Source of the DNA: DAOVDI01 sp965373045
GTDB lineage: Bacteria; Acidobacteriota; Aminicenantia; Aminicenantales; Aminicenantaceae
Assembly: GCA_965373045.1 (NCBI GenBank)
Contig: CBDVEQ010000022.1
Span: 1-19,098, forward strand
Reading direction: 5' to 3'
DNA: 19,098 nucleotides
The position numbers were made by a program, and so were the translations under genes. This document shows positions 1-6,991 of the stretch, in pieces. The notes beneath the pieces are model-generated. The model saw only the letters and a list, made by a program, of their open reading frames with translations, had not been told where the DNA came from and searched no databases. Each line of letters opens with the position of its first letter. Positions within the stretch are counted from its first letter, which is position 1.

Positions 1-530
1 TCAACGCCAAATATGAGGAAAATGAAGATGAGTTTGCGCCGGTGATGAAGTCCCTTCATCAACAGGGTGGGATGATTGATATGATGGCTATGATCAATCT
101 CTATATGCCGGTCATGATCACTGTTTTTGTCACTATCATGTCGATTGTCCTCTGGAATGCAGGACTTATCGGCAGCCTCAGACGCTACGGCGAGATTGGC
201 GTCCGATTGGCCATGGGTGAAAAAAAAGGTCACCTTTACCGCTCCATGATCACCGAATCCCTGATTCTGGGCTGTATCGGGACGGTCATAGGAACAGCAT
301 TAGCGCTGGTGATTGCCTACTGGCTGCAGGAGAAAGGTTTCAATATATCGCAAATGATGCAGAATTCGACTCTGTTGATCAATGATATCATCCGGGCAAA
401 AGTGACACCATCCTCGTATGTTATCGGTTTCATTCCGGGTCTTCTTGCCAATGTCCTCGGATCATCCATTGCCGGCATAGGCATTTACAAACGCAAGACC
501 GCTCAATTGATGAAGGAGCTGGAAGTATGA
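1..530 (+). CDS. FtsX/MacB-type ABC transporter permease, C-terminal part
   Basis: The gene starts before the window; its frame is open from base 3. The visible part has a short extracytoplasmic tail, then a hydrophobic helix (MPVMITVFVTIMSIVLWNAG), a cytoplasmic stretch with the FtsX-family signature R-RYGEIGVRLAMGEKKGHLYR, and two further membrane helices, ending in a short basic tail (KRKTAQLMKELEV). This is the usual C-terminal three-helix layout of FtsX/MacB-like permeases, which work as mechanotransmission subunits with a LolD/MacB-type ATPase in the inner membrane. The 3' end overlaps the next gene by four bases (ATGA), so the two are translationally coupled. The LolA-like partner suggests lipoprotein or envelope-substrate handling, but the substrate cannot be read from the sequence. 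Confidence 0.9.
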   Translation, partial: NAKYEENEDEFAPVMKSLHQQGGMIDMMAMINLYMPVMITVFVTIMSIVLWNAGLIGSLRRYGEIGVRLAMGEKKGHLYRSMITESLILGCIGTVIGTALALVIAYWLQEKGFNISQMMQNSTLLINDIIRAKVTPSSYVIGFIPGLLANVLGSSIAGIGIYKRKTAQLMKELEV

Positions 531-1270
531 AAAAACTGGCCCACCTCATAATTTTAACATTTTTTATTACAGCCACCCCTGCGGCACAGTCGCCGCCGAC
601 AGGAGAAGACATTCTCCGTCGAGTGGACGCCAACATCGGCTCGGACAACAAGATTTCCGTCAGCACGATGATCATCCGCGGCCGCCGGGGAAGCCGGTCC
701 ATACAATCTAAATCGTGGATTCACGGGGAGGATAAGTCTTTAACTGAATACCTGGCCCCGGCCAGAGAAGCGGGCACCAAGATGCTTAAGCTGGGCGACC
801 AATTGTGGATATACATTCCTTCCACTGATAGAACCATAAAGATCTCGGGTCATATGATGCGGCAGTCCGTTATGGGGTCGGACCTTTCCTACGAAGACAT
901 GATGGAAGACCCCGAGCTTCTCAATCTCTACAATGCCAACGTCATCGAAGAAGAGACCTTTCTCGACCGCCCCTGCTGGATTCTCGAACTGACAGCCAAG
1001 GTCGAAGACATCTCCTACCACTCCCGGAAAATATGGGTGGATAAGGAGAGGTATATCTCTCTGAAAGAAGAGCGTTTTGCCCGAAGCGGCAAACTGCTCA
1101 AAAGATTCGAAGTCAAGGAGGTCAAACGCATCCAGAACCGCTGGGTCCCGGTTCACATGGTTTTTAAAGACGTGCTGAAAAGCGGCAAGGGAACCGAGTT
1201 CACCATCGAATCCATCGAATTCAACGCAACAATCCCTGAAGCCCGCTTCACCAAGGCTTCCCTGCGATAA
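527..1270 (+). CDS. LolA-like outer membrane lipoprotein-sorting family protein
   Basis: A 247-residue exported protein. The N-terminus is a signal peptide (MKKLAHLIILTFFITATPAA). The mature part looks like the COG2834 LolA/LppX-like fold: an early alpha segment (GEDILRRVDANIGSDNKIS), then alternating beta strands with typical phrases such as KMLKLGDQLWIYIPSTDRTI, GSDLSYEDMME and CWILELTAKVED. Family members bind lipid or lipoprotein acyl chains in the periplasm. The start overlaps the permease stop and has a good AAGGAG site at 513-518. ABC permeases of this class are often followed by such a gene, so the two probably form one export system. It is longer than E. coli LolA and closer to the lipoprotein-sorting proteins seen beside MacB-like modules. 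The ligand is unknown. Confidence 0.85.
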   Translation: MKKLAHLIILTFFITATPAAQSPPTGEDILRRVDANIGSDNKISVSTMIIRGRRGSRSIQSKSWIHGEDKSLTEYLAPAREAGTKMLKLGDQLWIYIPSTDRTIKISGHMMRQSVMGSDLSYEDMMEDPELLNLYNANVIEEETFLDRPCWILELTAKVEDISYHSRKIWVDKERYISLKEERFARSGKLLKRFEVKEVKRIQNRWVPVHMVFKDVLKSGKGTEFTIESIEFNATIPEARFTKASLR

Positions 1271-1294
1271 TTAACCTTTTTATCTTTCAATTAG

Positions 1295-1402
1295 GCCGAA
1301 AATGCCGGTGAAGTGAATGAGAAAGCTATCATTATTTATGATATAATATGGAAATCTACTGAAAAGATAGCCCATAAAATTCAGGAAGCTTTCGAGGAAA
1401 AA
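1295..1402 (+). pseudogene. Flavodiiron protein (FprA/Roo) remnant, start of flavodoxin domain
   Basis: Translating in the ferritin frame from just after the TAG at 1292 gives AENAGEVNEKAIIIYDIIW, then KSTEKIAHKIQEAFEEK, then the ferritin methionine. This matches the linker and first beta-loop-helix of the flavodoxin domain in A-type flavoproteins, where K-A/V-V-I-x-Y-D-T-M-W-x-S-T-E-K-M-A-H is the FMN-phosphate loop. The upstream metallo-beta-lactamase-like diiron domain and the rest of the flavodoxin domain are absent. The ancestral enzyme reduces O2 or NO to water or N2O, which fits the neighbouring ferritin and rubrerythrin. The remnant is still in frame with ferritin and contains its ribosome binding site. 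A GTG at 1313 could in theory give a 30-residue N-terminal extension, but it has no Shine-Dalgarno sequence. Confidence 0.75.
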
Positions 1403-1909
1403 ATGATTTCAAAAAAACTACAAAATGCAATTAACAAACAAATCAATAAAGAACTTTATTCGGAGTATTTGTATCTTTCAATGGCAGCTTACCTCGAATC
1501 GATAGGATTGGAAGGGTTTGCCAATTTTTTTAAAGTACAAGTACAAGAAGAGCGCTTTCACACAATGAAGTTCTTTGATTATGTGAATGAAAGAGGTGGA
1601 AGAGTGATACTGGAAGCAATTGACTGTCCCCAGGTGGAATTCAAATCACCTGTTGAGATATTTGAAATTGCTTACAAACATGAACAATATGTAACAAAAT
1701 TAATAAATGAACTGATGGAAGTGGCAATTAAGGAAAATGATCACGCTGCGAGAAGCTTCCTGAATTGGTACATCGATGAACAAGTGGAAGAAGAAGCTTC
1801 TATGGATAAAATTCTGAACCAGTTAAAAATGATAGATGGAAAAGGTCAGGGTATGCTGATGCTTGATAGAGAGCTCGCACAAAGAATCTTTACTCCACCC
1901 GTTCAATAA
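1403..1909 (+). CDS. ftnA: Bacterial non-heme ferritin
   Basis: A 168-residue ferritin that stores iron as a mineral after ferroxidase oxidation of Fe(II). Numbering from MISKKLQNAINKQINKE, the ferroxidase ligands fall exactly at the FtnA positions: E17, E50, H53, E94, Q127 and E130, with the E-E-R-F-H motif at 49-53. ATG 1403 is chosen because ferritins begin here and GAGG lies at 1394-1397. An upstream in-frame GTG (1313) reads into a flavoprotein remnant. The stop is nine bases before the next gene, so co-transcription with the rubredoxin-glutamate synthase gene is likely. The coding sequence is visibly more AT-rich than the gene before it, which may mean a different origin. No bacterioferritin heme-ligand pattern was noted. 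Confidence 0.96.
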   Translation: MISKKLQNAINKQINKELYSEYLYLSMAAYLESIGLEGFANFFKVQVQEERFHTMKFFDYVNERGGRVILEAIDCPQVEFKSPVEIFEIAYKHEQYVTKLINELMEVAIKENDHAARSFLNWYIDEQVEEEASMDKILNQLKMIDGKGQGMLMLDRELAQRIFTPPVQ

Positions 1910-1918
1910 TCTTCGGAA

Positions 1919-3247
1919 ATGAAAATCTACATCTGTCCTGTCTGCGGGTATATTCAAATTGGTGAGATCGATTTTCATTTTTGTCCTGTCTGCAGCTCTC
2001 CAGCAGAAACATTCCGGGAAGATACGACTGTGGAGCATTTCGCCAATTGGGACACTAAAACCCGTATTATAATTCAAAAAATGGCAGAGACCGGACATTA
2101 TTACATGGATGGTAAGGGAACCACCCGGAAATTTTTGAATATGGACGACTTGCTTTTCATGCCTGGACAAATCGCTCAGCCTCCTCTTATGGAGGATGAG
2201 GCGGTTACGTGCAAGATCATCCTGGGGAAAAAAGCCAACATTCCCATTAATATCAAAACTCCAATTCTCAATGCCGGTATGTCCTTCGGTGCTTTAAGCC
2301 GGGAAGCAAAAATGGCCTTGGCCAGAGCCTCCACTCTGGTGGGAGGAATTGCCAATTCAGGAGAAGGCGGAATGTTGGACGAAGAGAGATCCCTGGCTGA
2401 AAATTACACTCTTCAGTATGCTTCCGGCCGGTTCGGAATCAGTGAAGAACGCCTGAAACTGGCGGATATGATTGAGATCAAGATATCCCAAGGCGCAAAA
2501 CCTGGAATGGGGGGAAAGCTCCCCGGGAAAAAAGTAACAACAGAAATCGCCCGGATCAGAATGATACCTGAAGGTAAAATGGCAGAATCTCCAGCTCGTC
2601 ATCCGGACATCAGCACTCCCGGGCAATTGAGTAAAAAGATAGCTTGGCTGAGAGAGATAACCGGTGGAAAACCCATATCCTTAAAATTTGTTGGCGGACA
2701 TATCCAGGAAGATCTCAATGCTGTTTTCAATCAAGAACACATTCCTGATGTCCTGGTGATCGACGGTGGCGAAGGAGGAACAGGGGCGGCACCGGTATTC
2801 ACCAAAGACCATATTGGCTTACCCTTGGTTTACTCCCTGCCGAAAGTGGCTAACTTCTTGTATGAACACGATCTAAGGGATAAAGTCACATTAATCGCCA
2901 CCGGGGGTGTGCGGCTTGCCGGGGATGCTGCCAAAGCCATCGCATTAGGTGCAGATGCGGTCTATATGGCGGGAGCTCTTAAAATCGCTATGGGGTGTAA
3001 GTATATCCGAGAATGCCATCTGGGCACCTGCCCCTACGGCATTGCCACTCAGGACAAGAACTTGAGATGCCGTTTAGATGTAGAAAAATCCGCCCAAAAT
3101 ATCGCCAACTTCATAACTGCAGCAACTGAGGAGATAAAATCCATAGCCCGGATATGCGGGAAAAACAACATTCACAGCCTGGACAAGAGTGATCTCCGGT
3201 CTTTGAACCCTGAGCTATCCCGTATAGCCGGAGTGGAGCTGGCATAG
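1919..3247 (+). CDS. Rubredoxin-like domain fused to glutamate synthase FMN/Fe-S domain
   Basis: A 442-residue fusion. Residues 1-35 form a rubrerythrin-type rubredoxin knuckle pair (C6xxC9 and C22xxC25) that would bind one Fe. After a linker (about 40-95) comes the FMN-binding glutamate synthase domain (about 100-420), with the phosphate-binding stretches VLVIDGGEGGTGAAP and IATGGVRLAGDAAKAIALGA, and a [3Fe-4S] motif C360-x5-C366-x4-C371 spaced exactly as in GltB. The glutaminase (class II amidotransferase) and C-terminal GXGXG domains of full GltB are missing. It may therefore make glutamate from 2-oxoglutarate with ammonia from another source, or act as a related FMN oxidoreductase. The rubredoxin domain suggests one-electron input instead of NAD(P)H through GltD, which is inference. 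The ATG has only a weak upstream GGA. A membrane cytochrome c gene follows after 10 bases. Confidence 0.88.
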   Translation: MKIYICPVCGYIQIGEIDFHFCPVCSSPAETFREDTTVEHFANWDTKTRIIIQKMAETGHYYMDGKGTTRKFLNMDDLLFMPGQIAQPPLMEDEAVTCKIILGKKANIPINIKTPILNAGMSFGALSREAKMALARASTLVGGIANSGEGGMLDEERSLAENYTLQYASGRFGISEERLKLADMIEIKISQGAKPGMGGKLPGKKVTTEIARIRMIPEGKMAESPARHPDISTPGQLSKKIAWLREITGGKPISLKFVGGHIQEDLNAVFNQEHIPDVLVIDGGEGGTGAAPVFTKDHIGLPLVYSLPKVANFLYEHDLRDKVTLIATGGVRLAGDAAKAIALGADAVYMAGALKIAMGCKYIRECHLGTCPYGIATQDKNLRCRLDVEKSAQNIANFITAATEEIKSIARICGKNNIHSLDKSDLRSLNPELSRIAGVELA

Positions 3248-3257
3248 GAGGGAAAGT

Positions 3258-4130
3258 ATGAATCCACTAACAAGCTCGATCATAGGATTGTTTTTTTTGG
3301 GAATAGGATTAGCTGCGGCTTTGATCATGTTGGATCTAAAAGGACGGCAGAAAGATCGTATTAACAGCCGGAAATGGGTGATCTCCCACCGTGTTTTGGG
3401 GTATTTATTTTTTGCGATATATCTTTTTATGCTTGCTGTGATGATTATACGTATCAGCCGCTATCAGGAAGAACTGGCTCCCCGCTTGATATTCCATCTT
3501 GTCATAGCAGTGATCATTTTCCCCCTGGCCGGGCTTAAAATTCTGGTAGTCCGCCGTTTTAAATTATTCACTACTCGCCTAATTTTTTTGGGCTCATCCA
3601 TCTTCATCCTGGCTTTTGTTTTTATTGTGATTACGGCTGGGTATTATTTTCTCTATTCCTCCCATGTCACCTTCGTTTCTATCTCAGACCTGGACACCCA
3701 TATCATGGATGAGAATATCGGCCGTCACTTGGTGATTTCCAAATGCAGCAAATGTCATTCCTTGGAACGGATTTTTCATTCCTTTAAAACCCAAGAAAGC
3801 TGGACAGAAACTGTCAACCGCATGGCAGTGATTGATGCGCCCAACATCCGCGATTATGATGTCAAACAGATCATCAATTTTCTCCTCATGCAGCAGAACA
3901 ATCGCAGAGATACCCCAGAGAGCTTGGATGCAGAAATCGGAAAGTCATTATTGGAGCAGAAGTGCATTGCATGCCATAACCTGGAGCGTATATATAAATC
4001 GAGCAAGAGTGAGCTTGAGTGGCAATCTACCCTGGAACAGATGGTTAAAATGAGTGGGAACCCTGATTATCTCAGTGAAACCGAGAAAAAGGAAATCATC
4101 ACATTCCTTTTTTCCCAAAAAAGAGAATAA
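3258..4130 (+). CDS. Membrane-anchored diheme cytochrome c with four-helix domain
   Basis: A 290-residue protein with a strong AGGAGGGA site at 3246-3253. Residues 1-133 contain four hydrophobic helices (about 7-25, 46-65, 76-98 and 108-133), with histidines at H44 (VISHRVLGY) and H80 (LIFHLVIAV) that could ligate a b-type heme, as in cytochrome b561-like or DUF4405-type domains. The periplasmic part holds two tandem c-heme repeats: C163-S-K-C-H167 followed by LERIFHSF and W182...M189, and C236-I-A-C-H240 followed by LERIYKSS and W...M. Each repeat ends in an I-I-x-F-L helix, the small quinoprotein-type cytochrome repeat. It sits 10 bases after the rubredoxin-glutamate synthase gene, so it may pass electrons between the quinone pool and periplasmic partners. 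A direct link with the fusion enzyme is unproven. Confidence 0.85.
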   Translation: MNPLTSSIIGLFFLGIGLAAALIMLDLKGRQKDRINSRKWVISHRVLGYLFFAIYLFMLAVMIIRISRYQEELAPRLIFHLVIAVIIFPLAGLKILVVRRFKLFTTRLIFLGSSIFILAFVFIVITAGYYFLYSSHVTFVSISDLDTHIMDENIGRHLVISKCSKCHSLERIFHSFKTQESWTETVNRMAVIDAPNIRDYDVKQIINFLLMQQNNRRDTPESLDAEIGKSLLEQKCIACHNLERIYKSSKSELEWQSTLEQMVKMSGNPDYLSETEKKEIITFLFSQKRE

Positions 4131-4157
4131 CCGGATAATAATCAGGTTTTTATCCAG
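4131..4157. terminator. Weak convergent hairpin between two gene ends
   Basis: GGATAA (4133-4138) and TTATCC (4150-4155) form a 6-bp inverted repeat with an 11-base loop, in the gap where the cytochrome gene (+) and aminotransferase gene (-) converge. On the + strand the loop ends in a T run (4147-4151). It could act as a weak terminator in either direction, but the stem is short and AT-rich. Confidence 0.3.
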
Positions 4158-5440
4158 TCGCACATCCTATCAATCGCTTTAATCACATTTCCACAGTATG
4201 TCTTTAGAAATTCTTCGCTTAGAGGTTGATTCTCTGGTATGGAGGACAGGGCGTCCAAGGCAGCCTTCCCATTAAAGTCGACATAGGCGATACGGGTTGT
4301 CAGTTCTTCCGGCTTCCGGCCAAACTCACTGCCGGGAAGGACCGCAACACCGGTATCCTCAAGCAGGCGTTTACACATATCCACACTGGTATGAATGTTC
4401 CGTCTCTGCAGTTTCTCGCGAAAGAGCGAGAAGTCAGGAAAAACATAGAAACCCCCATGGGGATACCTAATTTTTGCTCCCGTTTCATCAAGCTTCCGGG
4501 AAATGGCGCTTCCCAATGCCTTCACAATCCGGCGGGACTTTTTCAAGTATTCATCGATTTCGGGCCCCTCTTGGAAAGCCCGAACTGCGGCATACTGGAT
4601 TGGGGCACTGGTAGAGGTGAAGGTCTCGGTGCACACAGCAGCCATGGCATTGAGCAGCCATCTCAGGGACTTGGGAAAAACGAATACACCCAGCCGCCAA
4701 CCGCCGGCACCACACCATTTACTCAATCCACCACTGAAGATAGTGCCTTCAGGATAGAAAGGAACAATGGATTCATGTTTTCCCTCATGGTGGATTTTTC
4801 CATAGATCTCATCTGAGAGCAGGACCACCCGGTTCTTGTCAGCCACTTCAGCCAGCGCTTTAAGACGATCCTTTGACATGGAAGTACCGGTAGGATTGAG
4901 AGGATAATTCAAGATCAAGAGCCGCGGCCGGTTTTTATCCATATCACAAAGTTTCTCTAATTCCTCGGCAGTAAAATGCCAATCATTTTCAAAAGCTGTG
5001 GGCATTAAATAAATGTGACGACCAATGATTTTAGCCTGGGGAGCATAGGAAACCCAACTGGGAGTAGGAATGATCAAATCCCCAAAGTAAGTCAATTGCA
5101 GCAGGAACATCAATTCTTTAGAACCAGGCCCTATAAGAACATCCGATGGTTCAGTATTGATACCGAAGGTCCGGCAGTGGTGTTCGGCTACGGCCTCTTG
5201 AAGCTCCCGCAATCCTTTAACAGGAAGATAATCCTTTTGATAAGCATTCTCCTGCAAGGCCAGTACTACCGGCTCAGGGACAGGAAAAGGAGATTGGCCT
5301 AAACCCAACTTAAAAATTTCTCTCCCTTGACGCTTAAGCTCATTGGAGAGGTCATTAATGGCAACCGTTGCTGATGGTTTAAGTCCACTCACATTAGGAT
5401 TTAAATGAACACCGGGAAAGTGTTCTTTGTGTTTATCCAT
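4142..5440 (-). CDS. PLP-dependent class I/II aminotransferase
   Basis: A 432-residue fold-type I aminotransferase. Visible hallmarks are the N-terminal substrate segment (KLGLGQSPFPVPEPV), LPVKGLRELQEAVAEH, the cofactor motif NPTG at 182-185, SDEIYGKI with D210 (pyridine nitrogen) and Y213, the Schiff-base lysine K241 in GGLSKWCGAGGWRLG, and R249 in the same motif. Such enzymes transfer amino groups between an amino acid and a 2-oxo acid, commonly glutamate/2-oxoglutarate; the precise substrate is not readable. The C-terminus extends past the usual arginine region (TRIAYVDFNG) by about 45 residues. The start has AGGAG directly upstream (reverse of ctcct). It lies 14 bases after the rubrerythrin stop, so the two genes are probably one transcript. 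An oxygen-related role for the aminotransferase is not evident. Confidence 0.92.
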   Translation of the reverse strand: MDKHKEHFPGVHLNPNVSGLKPSATVAINDLSNELKRQGREIFKLGLGQSPFPVPEPVVLALQENAYQKDYLPVKGLRELQEAVAEHHCRTFGINTEPSDVLIGPGSKELMFLLQLTYFGDLIIPTPSWVSYAPQAKIIGRHIYLMPTAFENDWHFTAEELEKLCDMDKNRPRLLILNYPLNPTGTSMSKDRLKALAEVADKNRVVLLSDEIYGKIHHEGKHESIVPFYPEGTIFSGGLSKWCGAGGWRLGVFVFPKSLRWLLNAMAAVCTETFTSTSAPIQYAAVRAFQEGPEIDEYLKKSRRIVKALGSAISRKLDETGAKIRYPHGGFYVFPDFSLFREKLQRRNIHTSVDMCKRLLEDTGVAVLPGSEFGRKPEELTTRIAYVDFNGKAALDALSSIPENQPLSEEFLKTYCGNVIKAIDRMCDWIKT

Positions 5441-5454
5441 GTTTGCTCCTCAGA

Positions 5455-5976
5455 TTAGAGATCTAAATTGGCCGGTTCGTAAAACTCTTTGGGATTCTTG
5501 CAGGCGGGGCATTTTGGCGGGGGCTCGGTGCCTTCGATAGTGTAACCGCAAACGCTGCATTTCCACTTGATGGGCTGTTCCCTCGTGAAGACCGTGCCGT
5601 TCTTCACCATATCTAACAGTCTTTTATAGCGCTCCCTGTGTTTTTCTTCGACCTTTCCGATCATCTTGAATAAGATGGTGGCTTCTTGGTTCCCTTCTTC
5701 TTCCGCTTCTTTAGTAAATGTTGGATACATATCGACTGTTTCGTAATGCTCTCCACTGATGGCTGCTTTCAAGTTCTCTGCGGTGGTGCCGACACCTTTT
5801 AAAAGCTTGAAATGGTCACGTGCATGCTCCATTTCATTCGCTGCTGTCTCTTCGAAGATCTTGGCGATGTAGTGGTAGCCTTCCTGCCTTGCAACTTCAG
5901 CAAAATAGGTGTACTTGTTCCTTGCTTGGGACTCACCTGCAAAAGCTGTCTTGATGTTTTCTTCTGTTTTACCCAT
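5455..5976 (-). CDS. rbr: Rubrerythrin
   Basis: A 173-residue rubrerythrin, a cytoplasmic NAD(P)H-linked peroxidase of anaerobes that takes electrons through rubredoxin. The four-helix diiron domain (about 1-135) carries E15 in AGESQARN, the E48-x2-H51 motif in ANEMEHA, and a second helix pair with EKHRERY. The C-terminal rubredoxin domain (about 138-173) has C140xxC143 and C156xxC159. Domain order and length match the classical family. An AAAGGAGT ribosome binding site lies just upstream of the ATG. It is the first gene of a rubrerythrin-aminotransferase unit. Upstream is a 16-base palindrome and then a PerR/Fur-like remnant, fitting an ancestral peroxide-responsive locus. Confidence 0.96.
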   Translation of the reverse strand: MGKTEENIKTAFAGESQARNKYTYFAEVARQEGYHYIAKIFEETAANEMEHARDHFKLLKGVGTTAENLKAAISGEHYETVDMYPTFTKEAEEEGNQEATILFKMIGKVEEKHRERYKRLLDMVKNGTVFTREQPIKWKCSVCGYTIEGTEPPPKCPACKNPKEFYEPANLDL

Positions 5977-6043
5977 TGTTTAACTCCTTTTATTTGAATT
6001 ATTTATCCACCTGGATTTTTCATAAAACCAGATCTACTAAAAT

Positions 6044-6059
6044 GCAAGTCAAGACTTGC
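6044..6059. promoter_or_regulatory. Perfect 7-bp palindrome upstream of rubrerythrin
   Basis: GCAAGTC-AA-GACTTGC reads as a perfect inverted repeat. On the - strand it contains TTGACT, a possible -35 hexamer for rubrerythrin, although no convincing -10 follows at 17 bases (the best is TTTTAT at about 19). It also covers the stop codon of the PerR-like remnant and is followed on the - strand by ATTTTAG, so it may instead be the old terminator hairpin of that gene. It does not resemble the AT-rich PerR box. Confidence 0.4.
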
Positions 6060-6171
6060 TCTTTTTGCATTGTTTACAAATCCCATTCAAAACAACCCGC
6101 TTGCCTATTATATCAAACTTCTGCTGAAGGTCATGATGATGGTTATCCATATTGGGATCATAAAGTCTCAC
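6049..6171 (-). pseudogene. PerR/Fur-family regulator remnant with internal deletion
   Basis: One open frame on the - strand reads VRLYDPNMDNHHH, then DLQQKFDIIGKRVVLNGICK, then QCKKSKS and a stop. The first piece matches the R-x-D-x-N-x-x-x-HHH metal-site segment of PerR/Fur proteins. The second matches their C-terminal end, gF-x-I-x-x-x-x-v-x-x-GiC-x-x-C with a lysine-rich tail. The intervening segment, including the first CxxC of the structural zinc site and the CGKIxDI strand, is gone, as is the DNA-binding domain. The 5' edge overlaps the vanW stop in another frame. An ancestral PerR next to rubrerythrin would be a standard peroxide-regulated arrangement. The fragment cannot encode a functional regulator. 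Confidence 0.65.
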
Positions 6172-6916
6172 CGTGATCTGAAATAATATAGGTCTGGGTG
6201 CATAATAGTTCGTAGTCTCCGGAATCCGTCCGCCGCAGGGTTTTTACATACTCGATGCCCCCCGATTCTTTTTTTTCAAATTTCAGTTCATAATGCTTGA
6301 TTTTTTCCGGTGCACAGATCGATCCCTGCAGAGTGTTTGCTTGGATATCGATCCTGAAGCAGAAGGGCTGTCCCAGAGAATTTTTCAACCTGAGATCCTT
6401 GTAGCCATAAGCGTTTGTTGCATCCGCCCCAAGAGGAGAATACCGGGTTTCATCGGTATAAAGATCGACCGAGTGAGGGTATCTTTCCACTATTTCTAAT
6501 CCGGCGGTCAAAGCCAGGTGATAGAGCAGTCCGGAAAGCTGGCAGAGTCCTCCTCCCACCTCAAAGTCCAGTTTGCCTTGGACAATGTTGATGCCGACTT
6601 TATAGCCGGCTTTGGTTGAGGGATTTCCCACCAGGTGCCAGAACGAAAAGATTTCACCTGGATAAATGGCGATATCCAGGAATGTATTGATTGCCAGCTT
6701 GAGGTTGTGTTTTTTATTATCGGCCCATTTACTCACATTGATAGGTTGGGTGATGGATATTCGTTGAGTATAGTTTTTGCCCTTATCGGTGCGCTCCTCT
6801 GTGCTCCGGACGAATTTGAACCTAGTGCCGGTAAGGATGTCTCTGTTCCAGGTAAAGAACAGACGCAGCCGCAGTTTAAGAAATCCGGGAATGAGTTTTC
6901 TTATTATCTGTCTCAT
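6158..6916 (-). CDS. VanW family protein
   Basis: A 252-residue protein with the VanW core: KLAINTFLDIAIYPGEIFSF (about 73-92), WHLVGNPSTKAGYKVG, and the invariant stretch EVGGGLCQLSGLLYHLALTA (119-138) followed by IVERYPHSVDLYTDETRYSP. The biochemical role of VanW is unknown; it was first noted as an accessory gene in some vancomycin-resistance clusters, but most members, like this one, are not near resistance genes. The N-terminus is basic and amphipathic (IRKLIPGFLKLRLRLFFTW) with no clear signal peptide. The start at 6916 lacks a good ribosome binding site, so an alternative start is possible. The stop codon lies within the PerR-like remnant, so the last few codons may have been altered by the rearrangement. 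Confidence 0.85.
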   Translation of the reverse strand: MRQIIRKLIPGFLKLRLRLFFTWNRDILTGTRFKFVRSTEERTDKGKNYTQRISITQPINVSKWADNKKHNLKLAINTFLDIAIYPGEIFSFWHLVGNPSTKAGYKVGINIVQGKLDFEVGGGLCQLSGLLYHLALTAGLEIVERYPHSVDLYTDETRYSPLGADATNAYGYKDLRLKNSLGQPFCFRIDIQANTLQGSICAPEKIKHYELKFEKKESGGIEYVKTLRRTDSGDYELLCTQTYIISDHGETL

Positions 6917-6991
6917 ATTACTTTGTAGTGGTCTAGGTTATCTTAGGAAATCATAAAATGGATGTCAATTATGCCGGAGGTATATTTGACA

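Noticed and set aside
740..1156. 138-codon open frame on the - strand
   Set aside because: It lies entirely opposite the LolA-like gene, which has a signal peptide, coupled start and family features; the antisense frame has no recognisable domain.
4226..4816. 196-codon open frame on the + strand
   Set aside because: It is the complement of the aminotransferase, whose catalytic motifs are all in place on the - strand; the + frame is low-complexity and has no ribosome binding site.
6158..6916. VanW as evidence of vancomycin resistance
   Set aside because: No vanHAX, vanRS or other resistance genes are present; VanW-family proteins are widespread without resistance.
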